A stretch of 22,500 nt of DNA, from contig JAHBMJ010004463.1 in the NCBI GenBank assembly GCA_018398765.1, positions 74,990-97,489 on the forward strand, written 5' to 3'. Within the stretch, counting starts at the first letter, position 1; the number at the start of each line of letters is the position of its first letter. The DNA comes from Chromera velia. Lineage: Eukaryota; Sar; Chromeraceae. Position numbers and translations under genes: made by a program. The notes below the pieces were generated by a model, which worked only from the letters and a program-made list of their open reading frames with translations, had not been told where the DNA came from and ran no database searches. Positions 10,252-19,672 of this stretch are shown one piece after another.

Positions 10252-10725
10252 TCAACTGACCGAGTCTGATAGAGTGAGAGACTTTCCTGTGAGTTCCCAA
10301 GCCCATTAGACTGCAGTGTGGCAGTCTTTACACAAAAGGCGCACCGGCCCATATGCACCATTGGCCTCTGCAATGAATCCATCCATCCTCTTTTGCCACA
10401 CAGCCATGCTAAACTTCTTGAAGTCCAGCTTGTAGAGCCTCTAAGGATGGGCTGTGTTGTTTACGGGCACTATATGGTCCATCTTCAAATTGGATCGAAG
10501 AAAAGTGTGCCGCACTCTGTATGTGCCCTTCGCCTTTCTCCATTAAACTGTATACTCCTCCCTCTCATACCCCTTCCCACACTCTGTATAAGAAGGGGAT
10601 GTGCCACCAAAGCCAAAGATAATATACTTTTTAGCCTCTAGGTTCAACTCATTCTTTATTTTTTCTTCTCTCTTTTTTTTTGAGAGAGAAGACAAATCAG
10701 GAACTTTAAAGGGGCCAACGACCAT
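10252..10725 (-). pseudogene. HNH endonuclease with in-frame TAA/TAG codons
   Basis: One continuous frame from ATG 10725 to TGA 10252 (157 codons), broken by TAA at 10543, TAG at 10441 and TAA at 10306. After a Lys/Glu-rich N terminus comes an HNH core: GTYRVRHTF, where family members usually have the first CxxC zinc ribbon (here lost to Arg and His), then KMDHIVPVNN (Asp-His at 10474-10479), then a spacer with a conserved-looking FSMAVWQKRMDGF, and finally VRLLCKDCH (10318-10332) with the second CxxC-H. The layout resembles the HNH nucleases common in phages, large DNA viruses and mobile introns. Loss of the first Cys pair suggests decay. It is convergent with the transposase and may be its partner in one element or a later insertion. 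The shared stop pattern is notable. Confidence 0.6.
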
Positions 10726-11739
10726 GTTTTCCTAAATTTAAGAAGATAAGACAACAAAATCAACTAAATTTTTGCATAACGTCAGGGTTTTATATGGGTT
10801 TTAGGAGAGGTGTCTAAATTACGCTCCAAGAGCTTCCAAAATTTCATTTTTCAAGACATGTGTTCTTTCAGTCTGATGTATGTATGTATATACATGTATG
10901 CATATATGTATTATATACGGTGACCGAGCTATGGCGGCGCCCTATAGGTCTTAGTATTGGAACACTCAGTGTGGCAGCGCCCAAACCGATTATGCACCCC
11001 GGAGTAAGTTAGCACCCCTTCCATCACCCTAAACTGAAAGTGGCTAAAATCTTGAGTTAGGTCTTCGCGCCGCACATACACTATACGGGATATACCTAAC
11101 CAGTTGGGTGAGTGCCTTAGAGGGCTATTTAGGGGTCCGCTAATTGATGTACACCATTGGAGGCTTGGGCATATCTAAGTTGTGTGCTGCCATGGGGCGG
11201 GGGCCACGGCAACACGCGCGAAATATATACTTTTCGGGACCATGCGCACGTTGTATACATGTGCAACTCCGTGCGAGTTGCTTGAGGGGCATATTTTAGA
11301 ACTTGGGTGACACCGACCATGATGGAGACAGAACCGATCCCCCCCTCAAAAATGAAAAAATGCGTTATGCAAGTGCGTGCGATCTCAGGGCCTCTCGGCT
11401 GATCTCAGCAGAGCTGAGCTGCCCCCCGAGGCGATATACATCAGTGCTCGCATAGACATTGAACGGTCTCAATTGAATTATACCTCAGAGCAATCGACAC
11501 CCTACCATCCATGTAAGGAACTCACTCTGACTTTTTTAAAGTTTTTTGAAAAATATTTTTTCTTCCGTACATAAAATTATTGTATAGCTCTGTATTGCAG
11601 CTCAAGCTCTCTGTATACTGAAAATTACTGAAAAAAATCTTTTCGAAACACACTCCTTTCACAGCATACATACGTATTTTGACTCAAATTTCTTGTTCCA
11701 TCATTTTTGACCAAATATCTCTTCCACTCTGTCTTTTCT
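10726..11739. other. Intergenic flank left of the retrotransposon
   Basis: No gene is supported. The stretch contains a TA/TG-rich tract at about 10874-10918 and a small hairpin near 11262-11282 (GCAACT paired with AGTTGC). It ends in the pyrimidine-rich target site of the retrotransposon. Confidence 0.45.
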
Positions 11740-11743
11740 CTTC

Positions 11744-11994
11744 AGATTCCACAGCCTATGACCTACTGCATGGCCCAACTCGAGCTAATGCCTATATTTA
11801 AATAAGTCATACCTCATGAAATTCACTATTTAGAAACCGTTACTGTTAGGACTTTACTTATATTGAGTTGACAACAAGTACTAAAGTTGGACGCGCTACC
11901 AGCCGCTCGGTCCTTCGCTTCCCGTCTTGACTCAATGACCTGTCTCTGAAGGTGAGGATAACCAACTCTGCTTGAGGCGCTACCTCCTGCCCCC
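11744..11994 (-). repeat. B2 direct repeat of the Ngaro element
   Basis: This outer 3' repeat matches 12483-12770 at about 95 percent in the aligned parts. It starts at AGATTCC just after the CTTC core and ends near the TACCTCCTG motif. It lacks the extra 37 bp found in B1. About 124 bp of unmatched sequence separates it from A2. Confidence 0.85.
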
Positions 11995-12118
11995 GATATC
12001 CCAAATGTAGGCCGTAAAAGGGCTACGACCCCCCCGCATACAGGACCGTCTAAAATTGGTGGGCTGCCCATAGGGAGGCCACCACGATCGCACACGGGTG
12101 GGTGGGTGGGGCAATCAC
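11995..12118 (-). other. Unmatched spacer between A2 and B2
   Basis: This short stretch is not part of either repeat pair. It contains a CCCC run and a GGGTGGGTGGGTGGGG string (G-rich on +). In other Ngaro-type elements A2 and B2 are usually adjoining, so this is a small departure or simply an undetected extension of one repeat. Confidence 0.5.
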
Positions 12119-12482
12119 ACAGACTCACACGCCACGATGGCAGCCACACTGGTAAGGCAGCAGTTTGAAGTCAGTCTCGACACTACTCCTTCACATCTGA
12201 CCGTCAGGGGTCGATTCTTTCAGTATATTTTGAAGCCGTTTCGCTGAGGTTTTGTTCGATTTCCGTTTTGCCGTCTCACCAATATGCAAAATCGCTTTTA
12301 CCGTGGCCGAGTTGCGCCATTTGCGTTTTCCGAGGCCAACTGGCCCGTAAAGTGAAAAACTACCGCCGCCCGTGCCTGTGTGCCCGACCTGCCCAGTTTG
12401 AAGGCCTACGACTTTGTTCCAGCTGAACCACCGTTCTCACTCCGTTGGATGATTTGTCTGGCTTCGTAAGAACTGACACTTC
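12119..12482 (-). repeat. A2 direct repeat of the Ngaro element
   Basis: 364 bp, colinear without gaps with the A1 copy at 19186-19549. I count about 23 differences by eye, all transitions. It joins B1 seamlessly at 12482/12483, where the sequence CACTTC-AGATTCC recreates the presumed circle junction. Confidence 0.92.
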
Positions 12483-12770
12483 AGATTCCATAGCCTATAA
12501 CCTACTGCATGGCCCAACTCGAGCTAATGCCTATGTTTAAATAAGTCATATCTCATGAAATTCACTATTTAGAAACCGTTACTGTTAGGACTTTACTTAC
12601 ATTGAGTTGACAACAAGTACTAAAGTTTTTGTTCATGTTTTGGTTTTAGACGTAACATAATCATGGAGGCGCTACCAGCCGCTCGGTCCCTCGCTTCCCG
12701 TGTCGACTCAATGACCTGTCTCTGAAGGTGAGGATAACCGACTCTGCTTGAGGCGCTACCTCCTGTCCCC
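12483..12770 (-). repeat. B1 direct repeat of the Ngaro element
   Basis: The internal partner of B2. It carries about 37 extra bases at roughly 12627-12663 compared with B2. Other differences are about ten transitions and two transversions. Confidence 0.88.
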
Positions 12771-12950
12771 AAACCCCCACACACCTGCGAACGGACGTCT
12801 CCAGGGGCCCCTGGGGGCAGCCCTCTGACGGCTGGCCCCACGGAGCCCGCATAACGACCCGAGATCGTGGAAACGCTTCGATCCTCGCTACGCCCGAATC
12901 CACCCGCCCCGACTACCCCTCGATCTAAGACGGTGTTTCGGCCTCCACCT

Positions 12951-13928
12951 TCATATCTCAGCAATATGGGCAGCTACCTTCTCCACCTCCCTCACCGGAT
13001 ATGCCATCCAAGCATTAATACTGTTATGCCCCAGGATATCTACTGCCACATCAACTGGCGAGTCCGCCCTGCTTGCCGCTGTGTGCCCACTACGATGCAG
13101 GGAATGTGTGGTAAAATCGCTGCAGTCTCTCTTGGGCAGGCAAATCGATATTGCCTTCTGCAATGCCCTCTACCACGCATCTCTTATAAACTGTCTGCCA
13201 TTCCACCTATTTCTATATGCATCTGTTCCCTGGAACAGCGGCGCCTCTGCCGGAGCTCTCCCCAAGAATGAAACTACATGCTCTCCAATCAACCTCCCAT
13301 CCTTCGCTCTCAATGGGATAGGGCAGACTGCCCCTCTCCCATGCGGGTCGCCTTTCGACCTGTGAATGTAACACAATACTAACGGCGTTGAGGTCTCGCG
13401 TTTCACTACAAAGTCCTCTCTGTTTCTTCCCAAGATCTCTCCAATACGCTTCGCAGGAAAAAACGCCAGCACCGTGATCGCAATGTTCCATGATGCGTCC
13501 AACGTGCTCTTTTGGGCCCACATATCGATAATCTTATCGATCTCCTCCCTCATCAATCTTTCCTTCTCTCTCACTGTATTGTCTGCCAGTTTCTTCAGAC
13601 CAGTAAAAAAATATGACAGGGACGGGTCTTCAAAGGGTGGTGGGGGGTGGCCTTCTTTGTGATGCCACCATCTTACTGCGCCACGCAACAACCCAATCTC
13701 GTTCGCTTTTCTCCCTCTAAGATGGGCAAAACCCATCTTCACATCCAGCGCCCCCCTCATCGGGAGGAGCCACGGGTTGGACTTCTCCATCAGCCTTAAA
13801 GCAGACTCATAGCGGGATTTAGTACTCCTCTCTAGCGCTGCCTCTTCGATTTCTGCCGCTCTCTGAGCTAGGATATCCTTTGGTGTAGGCTCTTCCGTCC
13901 TCCCCGCCTCTTTCGCCAGATGTGACAT
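12951..13928 (-). CDS. Tyrosine recombinase of the Ngaro element
   Basis: The frame runs from ATG 13928 (open back to 14000; an in-frame TGA lies at 14007-14009) through TAG 13170-13172 to TGA 12951, about 325 codons. It encodes the DNA strand-exchange enzyme that integrates the element. After an alpha-helical N-terminal core-binding region come FFPAKRIGEILG with the first catalytic Arg (about 13437-13448), HRSKGDPHGRG with the beta-hairpin Lys (about 13343-13360), and TTHSLHRSGHTAA at the HxxR box. Next is DILGHNSINAW at the H/W position, then MAYPV with the nucleophilic Tyr (12999-13001). In the HxxR box the expected Arg is His, followed directly by Arg, so activity is doubtful. The TAG lies between the Lys hairpin and the HxxR box with no frameshift, and the domain continues perfectly after it. 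Confidence 0.85.
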
Positions 13929-14254
13929 AGACTGAAACCCTGGTTCCTTTGCACGACTCGACAGTCTGCACACCCTCTCGGTACGACTACCTGCAGTCAC
14001 GGCACGTCACATATATCGTATCACTAGGACCTACATTGAAATATATCACTCGTCCGCATAAATTCCTATAAGTTAAACATATACTCAACCGTACCCCCGA
14101 TGGTATCTCGTGATGTCTTATGCTGCTTGTCGCTATACATACGCACTGGTTAATATCCATCCACACACCATTCTGTCATATCTATCTAGCTTAAATATCA
14201 TGGTCGCTGTACATCCTTTCAAAGTCTTTGGCGGTCTTTGGCATCAACACGCGT

Positions 14255-16398
14255 TCAATCTACAAATTTCTAGCCTTTCTCCACCAAGATGGCCTCCCAT
14301 TCCTCGAGTAGTGGCTGTCCCCTGGGGATCTCAAAAACCCATTCGCTGTTAGTCGCATATTGCACCCGCTTCACTACGCCAGGTTGATACTCGAAGATAG
14401 TTCTGCCCAACGGGAATCTGCCCAACGTCTTCGCCCTTAACCCCATAGTGGACCTCCAATGGTCACACACCGCTTTTGCGGCGAGTATTACCCGTGGTGA
14501 GCTGCTTGACATCGCGGCTCTAACTAACATCAGCAGCTCATCCCCCGCCGGAACACAGACTCTTATCGTCGCGTGCTCTGACTCTGATGGATCCAGGGCC
14601 TTCCTCTGCATCGCTCGCAGACAAAACCCCAGTTTCTTCGAAACTTGGTGCTGAATGTGCCTCAACACCCCTTCTGTCACTCTCTCTTCTCTTGCTACCT
14701 CCCCTGACATGCGCAACAGTCTGTCCGCTACATCGTTCTCCACACCTGGTATGTGAACTGCCCTCACCTCAATCCTGGACCTTTTTTCGATCTTTTGGAT
14801 CTTATCAACAATCTGGCCCAGCGCCCCTGTTGAGCTGTGATGCTTGTTGATGATCCTGACCATCACTGCATTGTCCAAACGGACCACTACTCTTCCTCCT
14901 CTTCCTTTCTGGCCGTTTATAGTAAACACCTTGAGACATTTTGCTACCGTCTTTGCCTCCCTCCAATTCGATGAGCATACTGCTTGTACCCCGGACCAAG
15001 TCCACCATACTGGGGTGTTCTCCTAAAACCCTCCCCCCCCCGAGCCGGCCGTGTCTGTGGTGAGCACCAACACGCCTGGGGGGATGTCCTCCCATGATGC
15101 CATCCAGTCTTCAGCCCAGACGTCTAATCTCCCTTCCGGGTTCACATACAACCTATGTGCGGGCCTTTTCTCCAACGCTGCCTCCCACCACGATAGGGCG
15201 GCCTCCATCTGGCCTGATAAACCAAATCCCCCTTTTTTCTATTTCCTCCACGCCATCTTCGAGGAGGGCTAGGCACTTGGGGTGAGTGCCTTCCAGAAGG
15301 GGGCCAGTCTCTGCCCCCCATGTTGCACAATAACTCTCAGGTGGTTCAACAGACCTACCAACTATATTCCCTGAGGTATCGTCGCTGAGCCTTCCTGAGA
15401 TGCTACTCTCAACCCCCGAATGCGTTTCAAAGCCTTATCTACTTTCCGGGGTGACACACAAATAAAGAGCCCCTTCGAGTTCAGTCTGATACCCGTGAAT
15501 TCTAGTGCCTGTGTCGGTTTAACTGTCTTTGACTCCTTTACTTTCCATCCCATCCTCTGTAAGAGTTGCAGTGCGAGTGCCAGTGCTTTCTCACATTCTT
15601 CCTTCAAATCCGCAGCAATAAAAAAATCATCTATGTAATTCAGAGAGTGCACTGTCGCTGAACGAAACCCTTTCCTTTTGAATACTTCTTGTATATGTTC
15701 CATCACTCCCTGAAAGATAAAGGGCGCTACTTTCAGACCGAAACACATCACCCTGTAACGATAAAAACTCTTTGCACTTGGGTTATAAAAACTCAACAGG
15801 TCAACGTGATCTGGATGAATGTGAATATGAAAATACCCATCTTGCAGGTCAAGTTTTGCCATGTAATAGCCTGGCTTCATCGTACGCATCGCATGCCTCA
15901 CTGTGGGGAGGGCCATGACCGTGTTTTTCGTCGCCCCATTTACTCCTGACATAGTCATGTCGATAATGATGTGTGGTGCTCCTGTCTCGGCCTTCGGTAC
16001 AACCCCTAGGGGTGACACTATATATGGTTGTGTCTTCACCTTCTCGATAAACCCTTCTCTCTCCAATCTATCGAATTCTTCTCCTACTGTCCCTTCCCAT
16101 TCTACCAGAGATGAGTAATTCTCCATACAAACTTAGGGGGCTAATACTGCAGAGGCAGTCTGATTCCCTCTTCTAATACTAATACCACCTTGTTGTCCAT
16201 TCCCAACTCTCTCATTACTTCATATTTTAACTGCAAACCTTTCAGCCATTGGCCTCCTCCCAGCTACCCCTCCGGTGGGTCTACTGCCGGCGGGGGGATC
16301 TCCCACTTGTCAAGCTGCATGGGCCACTTCGATTCTAATGGCGGGATAGGCCTCCTCGAACCGTCTGTTGTTCCACCTGCACGTAACATGAGGTCCAT
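14255..16398 (-). CDS. Reverse transcriptase-RNase H (pol) of the Ngaro element
   Basis: The likely start is ATG 16398 (another at 16389). The first 90 codons carry a KWEIPPPAVDPPEG segment and VLEEGIRLPLQY, the region before the RT palm. A one-base shift near 16126-16131 leads into the main frame, open to TGA 14255. RT motifs seen are PLGVVPKAE, AKLDLQDGYFHI, FGLKVAPFIFQ and the catalytic YIDD (15627-15638). The linker holds LVGLLNHLRVIVQHGG. RNase H shows the four acidic positions in VLTTDTAGSG, NWREAKTVA, VRLDNAVMV and GVENDVADRL. About 160 further residues follow without a known domain. Seven in-frame TAG codons lie at 16264, 16141, 15362, 15269, 15239, 15023 and 14270 (lowest base of each); no TAA or TGA occurs before the end. 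Family context: the DIRS/Ngaro order places RNase H directly after RT and the recombinase last, as here. Confidence 0.85.
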
Positions 16399-17264
16399 AG
16401 AAATATAGTGTTTTTTCCTCTAATTCTTATTTCTAATTGATTTGGCAATCGTGTCTTATTTTTAGGGCAATAGAATTTATTCATGCTCTTCGTGTCGTGC
16501 GCAGAACAATCTTCTGTCTTAATGAGTACACTATTTTCTTTACTGTCCTAGTGCCCTACTTAACACTCGAATCTTGCAGCCGCTACAACTAAGCTAGAAA
16601 ATTAATTTCTCTTCTACTCAAGATCACTGTCCGCGTCCTGGTTTCCTGACGCACTATGTCCATCACCTAACGCTCGCCCTGTAACTCTTATGACGCTGTG
16701 ACTGCCCTCTTGAGCGTCTTAGTGAGCGTCATGTGTCCATTTATGTCTCATACGCTTATTCAGACTCGTTTTTCTTGCATCACAGCTTTACTGAACACAC
16801 TAGGCTGCTCTCATGAGTGCCCTGTGTCCGTTGAATTTCTTGTATCTCACACGCTCATTGACAATCAACATACATCTCTGCCGCATGACCACCCAGCCGT
16901 CTCCTGCATTTGGAAGATGTCAAACCCTTTGCTCCCTGCTCTATTGCTCGCTCCTGTCCTTAGGGACTGTGACCGTCCCTCAACAACCTTTGTACCTCCC
17001 ACACCTTACTTTCTCCCCTGCCTATTCTGAAATTCTTTCTTTTCGCATTGTGCCGCTAAAGGAGACACTGTGATAGTCCCCTTCTGGTGGGGAACCTCTC
17101 CCTTAGACCTTTGCCACACACCATACACACATACGCACACACACGTATCCCTTCCAACTCCTCCTCGTTCTTTCTTCACCACCATACGCGGTGGTTGAGT
17201 CTTCTCAGTGCTCTGAGCTCTTCGGCCGACCAGACTCTCCCGTTTACTTTTGTAGGCGGGCCAA
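16399..17264 (-). other. Spacer between gag and pol
   Basis: About 870 bp where no long frame on the - strand could be linked to gag or pol. A - strand frame at 17006-17365 with a basic stretch (KSKRESLVGRR) overlaps the end of gag in another frame and may be noise. It could hold an intron or an internal promoter for pol. Confidence 0.4.
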
Positions 17265-19042
17265 TCAGTGCTTGAAACCGTGCCTCCCTCTCTGCTCATT
17301 CCCTCTTCTCCTCTCTTTCCAGTGCAGCAAGACCTGAGGGGAGAACATGCAAGGACCATACACACGTTGGTTCACTGACAGAGCACCACCTCTGACTCTC
17401 CCTTTCCCTCCAACCCTTTTCCCTCCCCCCGTTCCTTGCTCTGTTCTCTAGCGTTTCTTCCTCGCTCTGAACATCTCGTCAAGGACTTTCCAACCCGCGC
17501 ACTCCAGGAGGCCTTTATTGGGGCAGAGATTGGGAGGGTGTCTGAGGGTTGCCGGGTCCGCTGCTGGGAGGTTGTTCACCTCCACTTCGTACCTATTCTT
17601 CGCAGCACAAATCCCGCACACAGCTGTGTTCTTTCCTGACGCTGCCGCCGCTGCCACTACCGTCACGCTCGGCTGGGTACTCAGTTGCTGCTGCTGCTGC
17701 TGCTGCTGTTGCTGCTGTGCGGTGTTGCCTGCTGGCTGCATGCCCTGCCCCGCGGTGTACTCCTGCGCCGCCGACGGCCACTTCTGCGCTTGTGACCTCC
17801 AGCCCGTGTACTGTGCCTTCACCTCTAGGGCTGTGATCCTCTGTTTGAGATAACCCCCCCTGTTCTGCAAGCACGCGAGACGCTCGAAGGCCAGAGACAG
17901 GAGCGGGAAAATCAGATCTGAGGCGTGGGGGGGAAGAGGAGCTCCGGTCTTCTTGGCTACAAGCGCCCGGCCAACCGCCTCTAACACCCCTTGCTACAGC
18001 GGCGGAAAGTTACTGCAACCCTCCAGAAATCGGACAAGGACTGCTGAAGCCTTGGCCACTTCCCTTGCCTTTCTTTCTGTCTTCTCGTCTGTCTCCTCTG
18101 TCATGCTGTCTCTCTCTCTTGTTACCCTTCCCGCGAGGATTTTTGTCACATTCTTAGGCGCTTCCTTCTCAAAACGCATAGGGATTTTAAATTCCCCTTC
18201 CGTATTTGGTGCCATGGTAAGAGCTGCAGCTGTCACACTGTCCTCCGGGAGGATGGTTGTCTGGTCTCTTCCTAGCTTGCACGCAGGAAAGAACATATTT
18301 ATGTTCCATTTCGCGGGTTCTGCTCTCAACTTTGATCCTTTCTGACCTGCTGTCACTAAGTCCAGAGGGTCCGTTTCCTCCTCTTCCTCCTCAACCTTCT
18401 TATCTTCCTTCGCTCTCTTCACAGTTCTCTCCTCCCCGTCCCCCCCTTCGGTGGACTCCCCTCCAAACGGTAGACTCCCCCTTTGGAGGGGCTCTTTTCT
18501 TTTGCAGAGACGCCCAGTTCTCCTTCAACTCGTTGAGTGCAGCCTCGCGCCTTGCCAATGCTTCTTCTTTCTCTTTGTCAGCCTTGACCTTCGCTGCCCG
18601 CCGCTCTCTCTCCTTTTCCTTCTTCGCCTTTGCCTTTGCCTCTTCGTCCTTCTGACCATCGTCACATTGGCCGAGCTGTTTTGAAAGTTTTTCTGCCCTA
18701 TCAGGCGTGAGGAACTTCGCCACATCTGCACGCAGTCATACACAATGGCAAGGACATAGACATGATGTCATACCAAAGTCGCTGCAACCATTGACCGACA
18801 CTGCACCGATGGCATTAACCTGGCCCTTCGGCAGTCCAGTGCCCCTAGTACGTTCACAGTGACTACAATTGATGCACATCTTGCCCACTTCTGGCCTCTG
18901 GCTTGGCACCTTCCGCTACGAAACCGTTGCTTGCCCCGTCTCTCTGAGACTGACCTTTGCTCGCTTCGATCAGTGCGAGGGCTGCCTTTATGCCCTCCTC
19001 TTCCTTCTCGATGCGCACATGCCGTTCCTCTTCAGTCTCCAT
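17265..19042 (-). CDS. Gag-like protein of the Ngaro element, spliced
   Basis: Exon 1 runs from ATG 19042 (frame open from 19147) to 18955 and is Glu-rich (METEEERHVRIEKEEEG). A GT-AG intron (18954-18726) joins in phase to exon 2: the split codon becomes GAT and the frame continues VAKFLTPDRAEKLSKQLG. Exon 2 has a long charged coil (AKAKAKKEKERERRAAK), then a one-base shift at the seven-base G run near 18440-18446. The frame continues through FFPACKLGRDQTTIL, a central region, an 11-residue poly-Gln and a Cys motif (CGICAAKNRYEVEV, then LCPNKG). It ends in a Gly/Arg/Lys-rich tail (GTGGGKRVGGKGRVRGG) and stops at TGA 17265. In-frame TAG codons lie at 17994 and 17448. The Cys motif and basic tail suit a nucleic-acid-binding capsid protein. 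Confidence 0.65.
18726..18954 (-). other. Candidate intron inside gag
   Basis: 229 bp with donor AAAG/GTCAGT and acceptor TGCGTGCAG on the - strand. Read through, the frame hits TAG then TGA (18865-18854). Splicing keeps the frame and joins two gag-like halves. This is inferred from sequence only. Confidence 0.5.
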
Positions 19043-19185
19043 GAGTACATCCGAGTCATCTGGCTTGCCAGCTTCTGCTGCTGCTGCTGCAGCGACTTCC
19101 TTAAGGTCTTTCTCGCTCGCACAACGATGTTCGAAAGAATCTCTCAGTCAATACTGCCGAACACGGCCGCTCAAAGCGAAATCAT

Positions 19186-19549
19186 ACAGACTCACACGCC
19201 ACGATGGCAGCCACACTGGCAAGGTAGCAGCTTGAAGTCAGTCTCGACACTACTCCTTCGCATCTGACCGTCAGGGGTCGATTCTTTCAGTATATTTTGA
19301 AGCCGTTTCGCTGAGGTTTTGTTCGATTTCCGTTTCGCCGTCTCGCCAATATGCAAAATCGTTTTTGCCGCGGCCAAGTTGCGCCATTTGCGTTTTCCGG
19401 GGCCAACTGGCCCGTAAAGTAAAAAACTACCGCCGCCCGCGCCTGCGCGCCCGACCTGCCCAGTTTGAAGGCCTATGACTTCGTTCCAGCTGAACTACCG
19501 TTCTTACTCCGTTGGATAATTTGTCTGGCTCCATGAGAACTGACACTTC
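19186..19549 (-). repeat. A1 direct repeat of the Ngaro element
   Basis: The 5' terminal repeat of the element (read on -), 364 bp and gap-free against A2. It ends at the CTTC core at 19546-19549, after which host sequence begins. It probably carries the promoter. Confidence 0.92.
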
Positions 19550-19672
19550 CTTTCATATCAAGGATTGCTAATCAACCCCCGAAAGTGACCGAACAAAATC
19601 TCAACTCTGAGCTTTAGATTTCTGATCCAAAGGGCAAAAAAGCCTCACTGTAGCCCTTCCTTCTTTTTTTCA

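Larger units (their letters stand above)
8317..10853. mobile_element. Candidate Merlin-type DNA transposon with transposase and HNH gene
   Basis: Two convergent genes, a DDE transposase (+) and an HNH nuclease (-), lie tail to tail about 200 bp apart in a block flanked by AT-rich DNA. The ends are tentative. An 18-bp imperfect inverted match exists between 8317-8333 and 10836-10853 (one gap, one mismatch), but it is AT-rich and could be chance. I could not find a target-site duplication. The shared stop-codon pattern of the two genes suggests a common history. The limits are inference; the two gene identities are better supported. Confidence 0.35.
11740..19549 (-). mobile_element. Ngaro-type tyrosine-recombinase retrotransposon (DIRS order)
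   Basis: On the - strand the order is A1 repeat (19186-19549), gag, reverse transcriptase-RNase H, tyrosine recombinase, B1 (12483-12770), A2 (12119-12482), B2 (11744-11994). This A1-ORFs-B1-A2-B2 plan with split direct repeats is the hallmark of Ngaro/PAT/VIPER elements, which integrate by tyrosine recombinase rather than a DDE integrase and make no target-site duplication. The tetranucleotide CTTC occurs at all three junctions: 11740-11743 (outer B2), 12479-12482 (B1/A2) and 19546-19549 (outer A1). That fits recombination of a circle at a short core. The copy is nearly complete but has two single-base frameshifts, ten in-frame TAG codons and about 6 percent divergence between A copies. Confidence 0.85.

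Noticed and set aside
11826-12964. Paired - strand frames sharing a GGSASSRVGYPHLQRQ segment
   Set aside because: The similarity is due to the B1/B2 direct repeats, downstream of the recombinase TGA, and is not a protein family.
14270-14929. Treating the RNase H part as a separate gene starting at 14929
   Set aside because: It is in the same frame as RT and separated only by a TAG; RNase H catalytic residues lie on both sides of that TAG.
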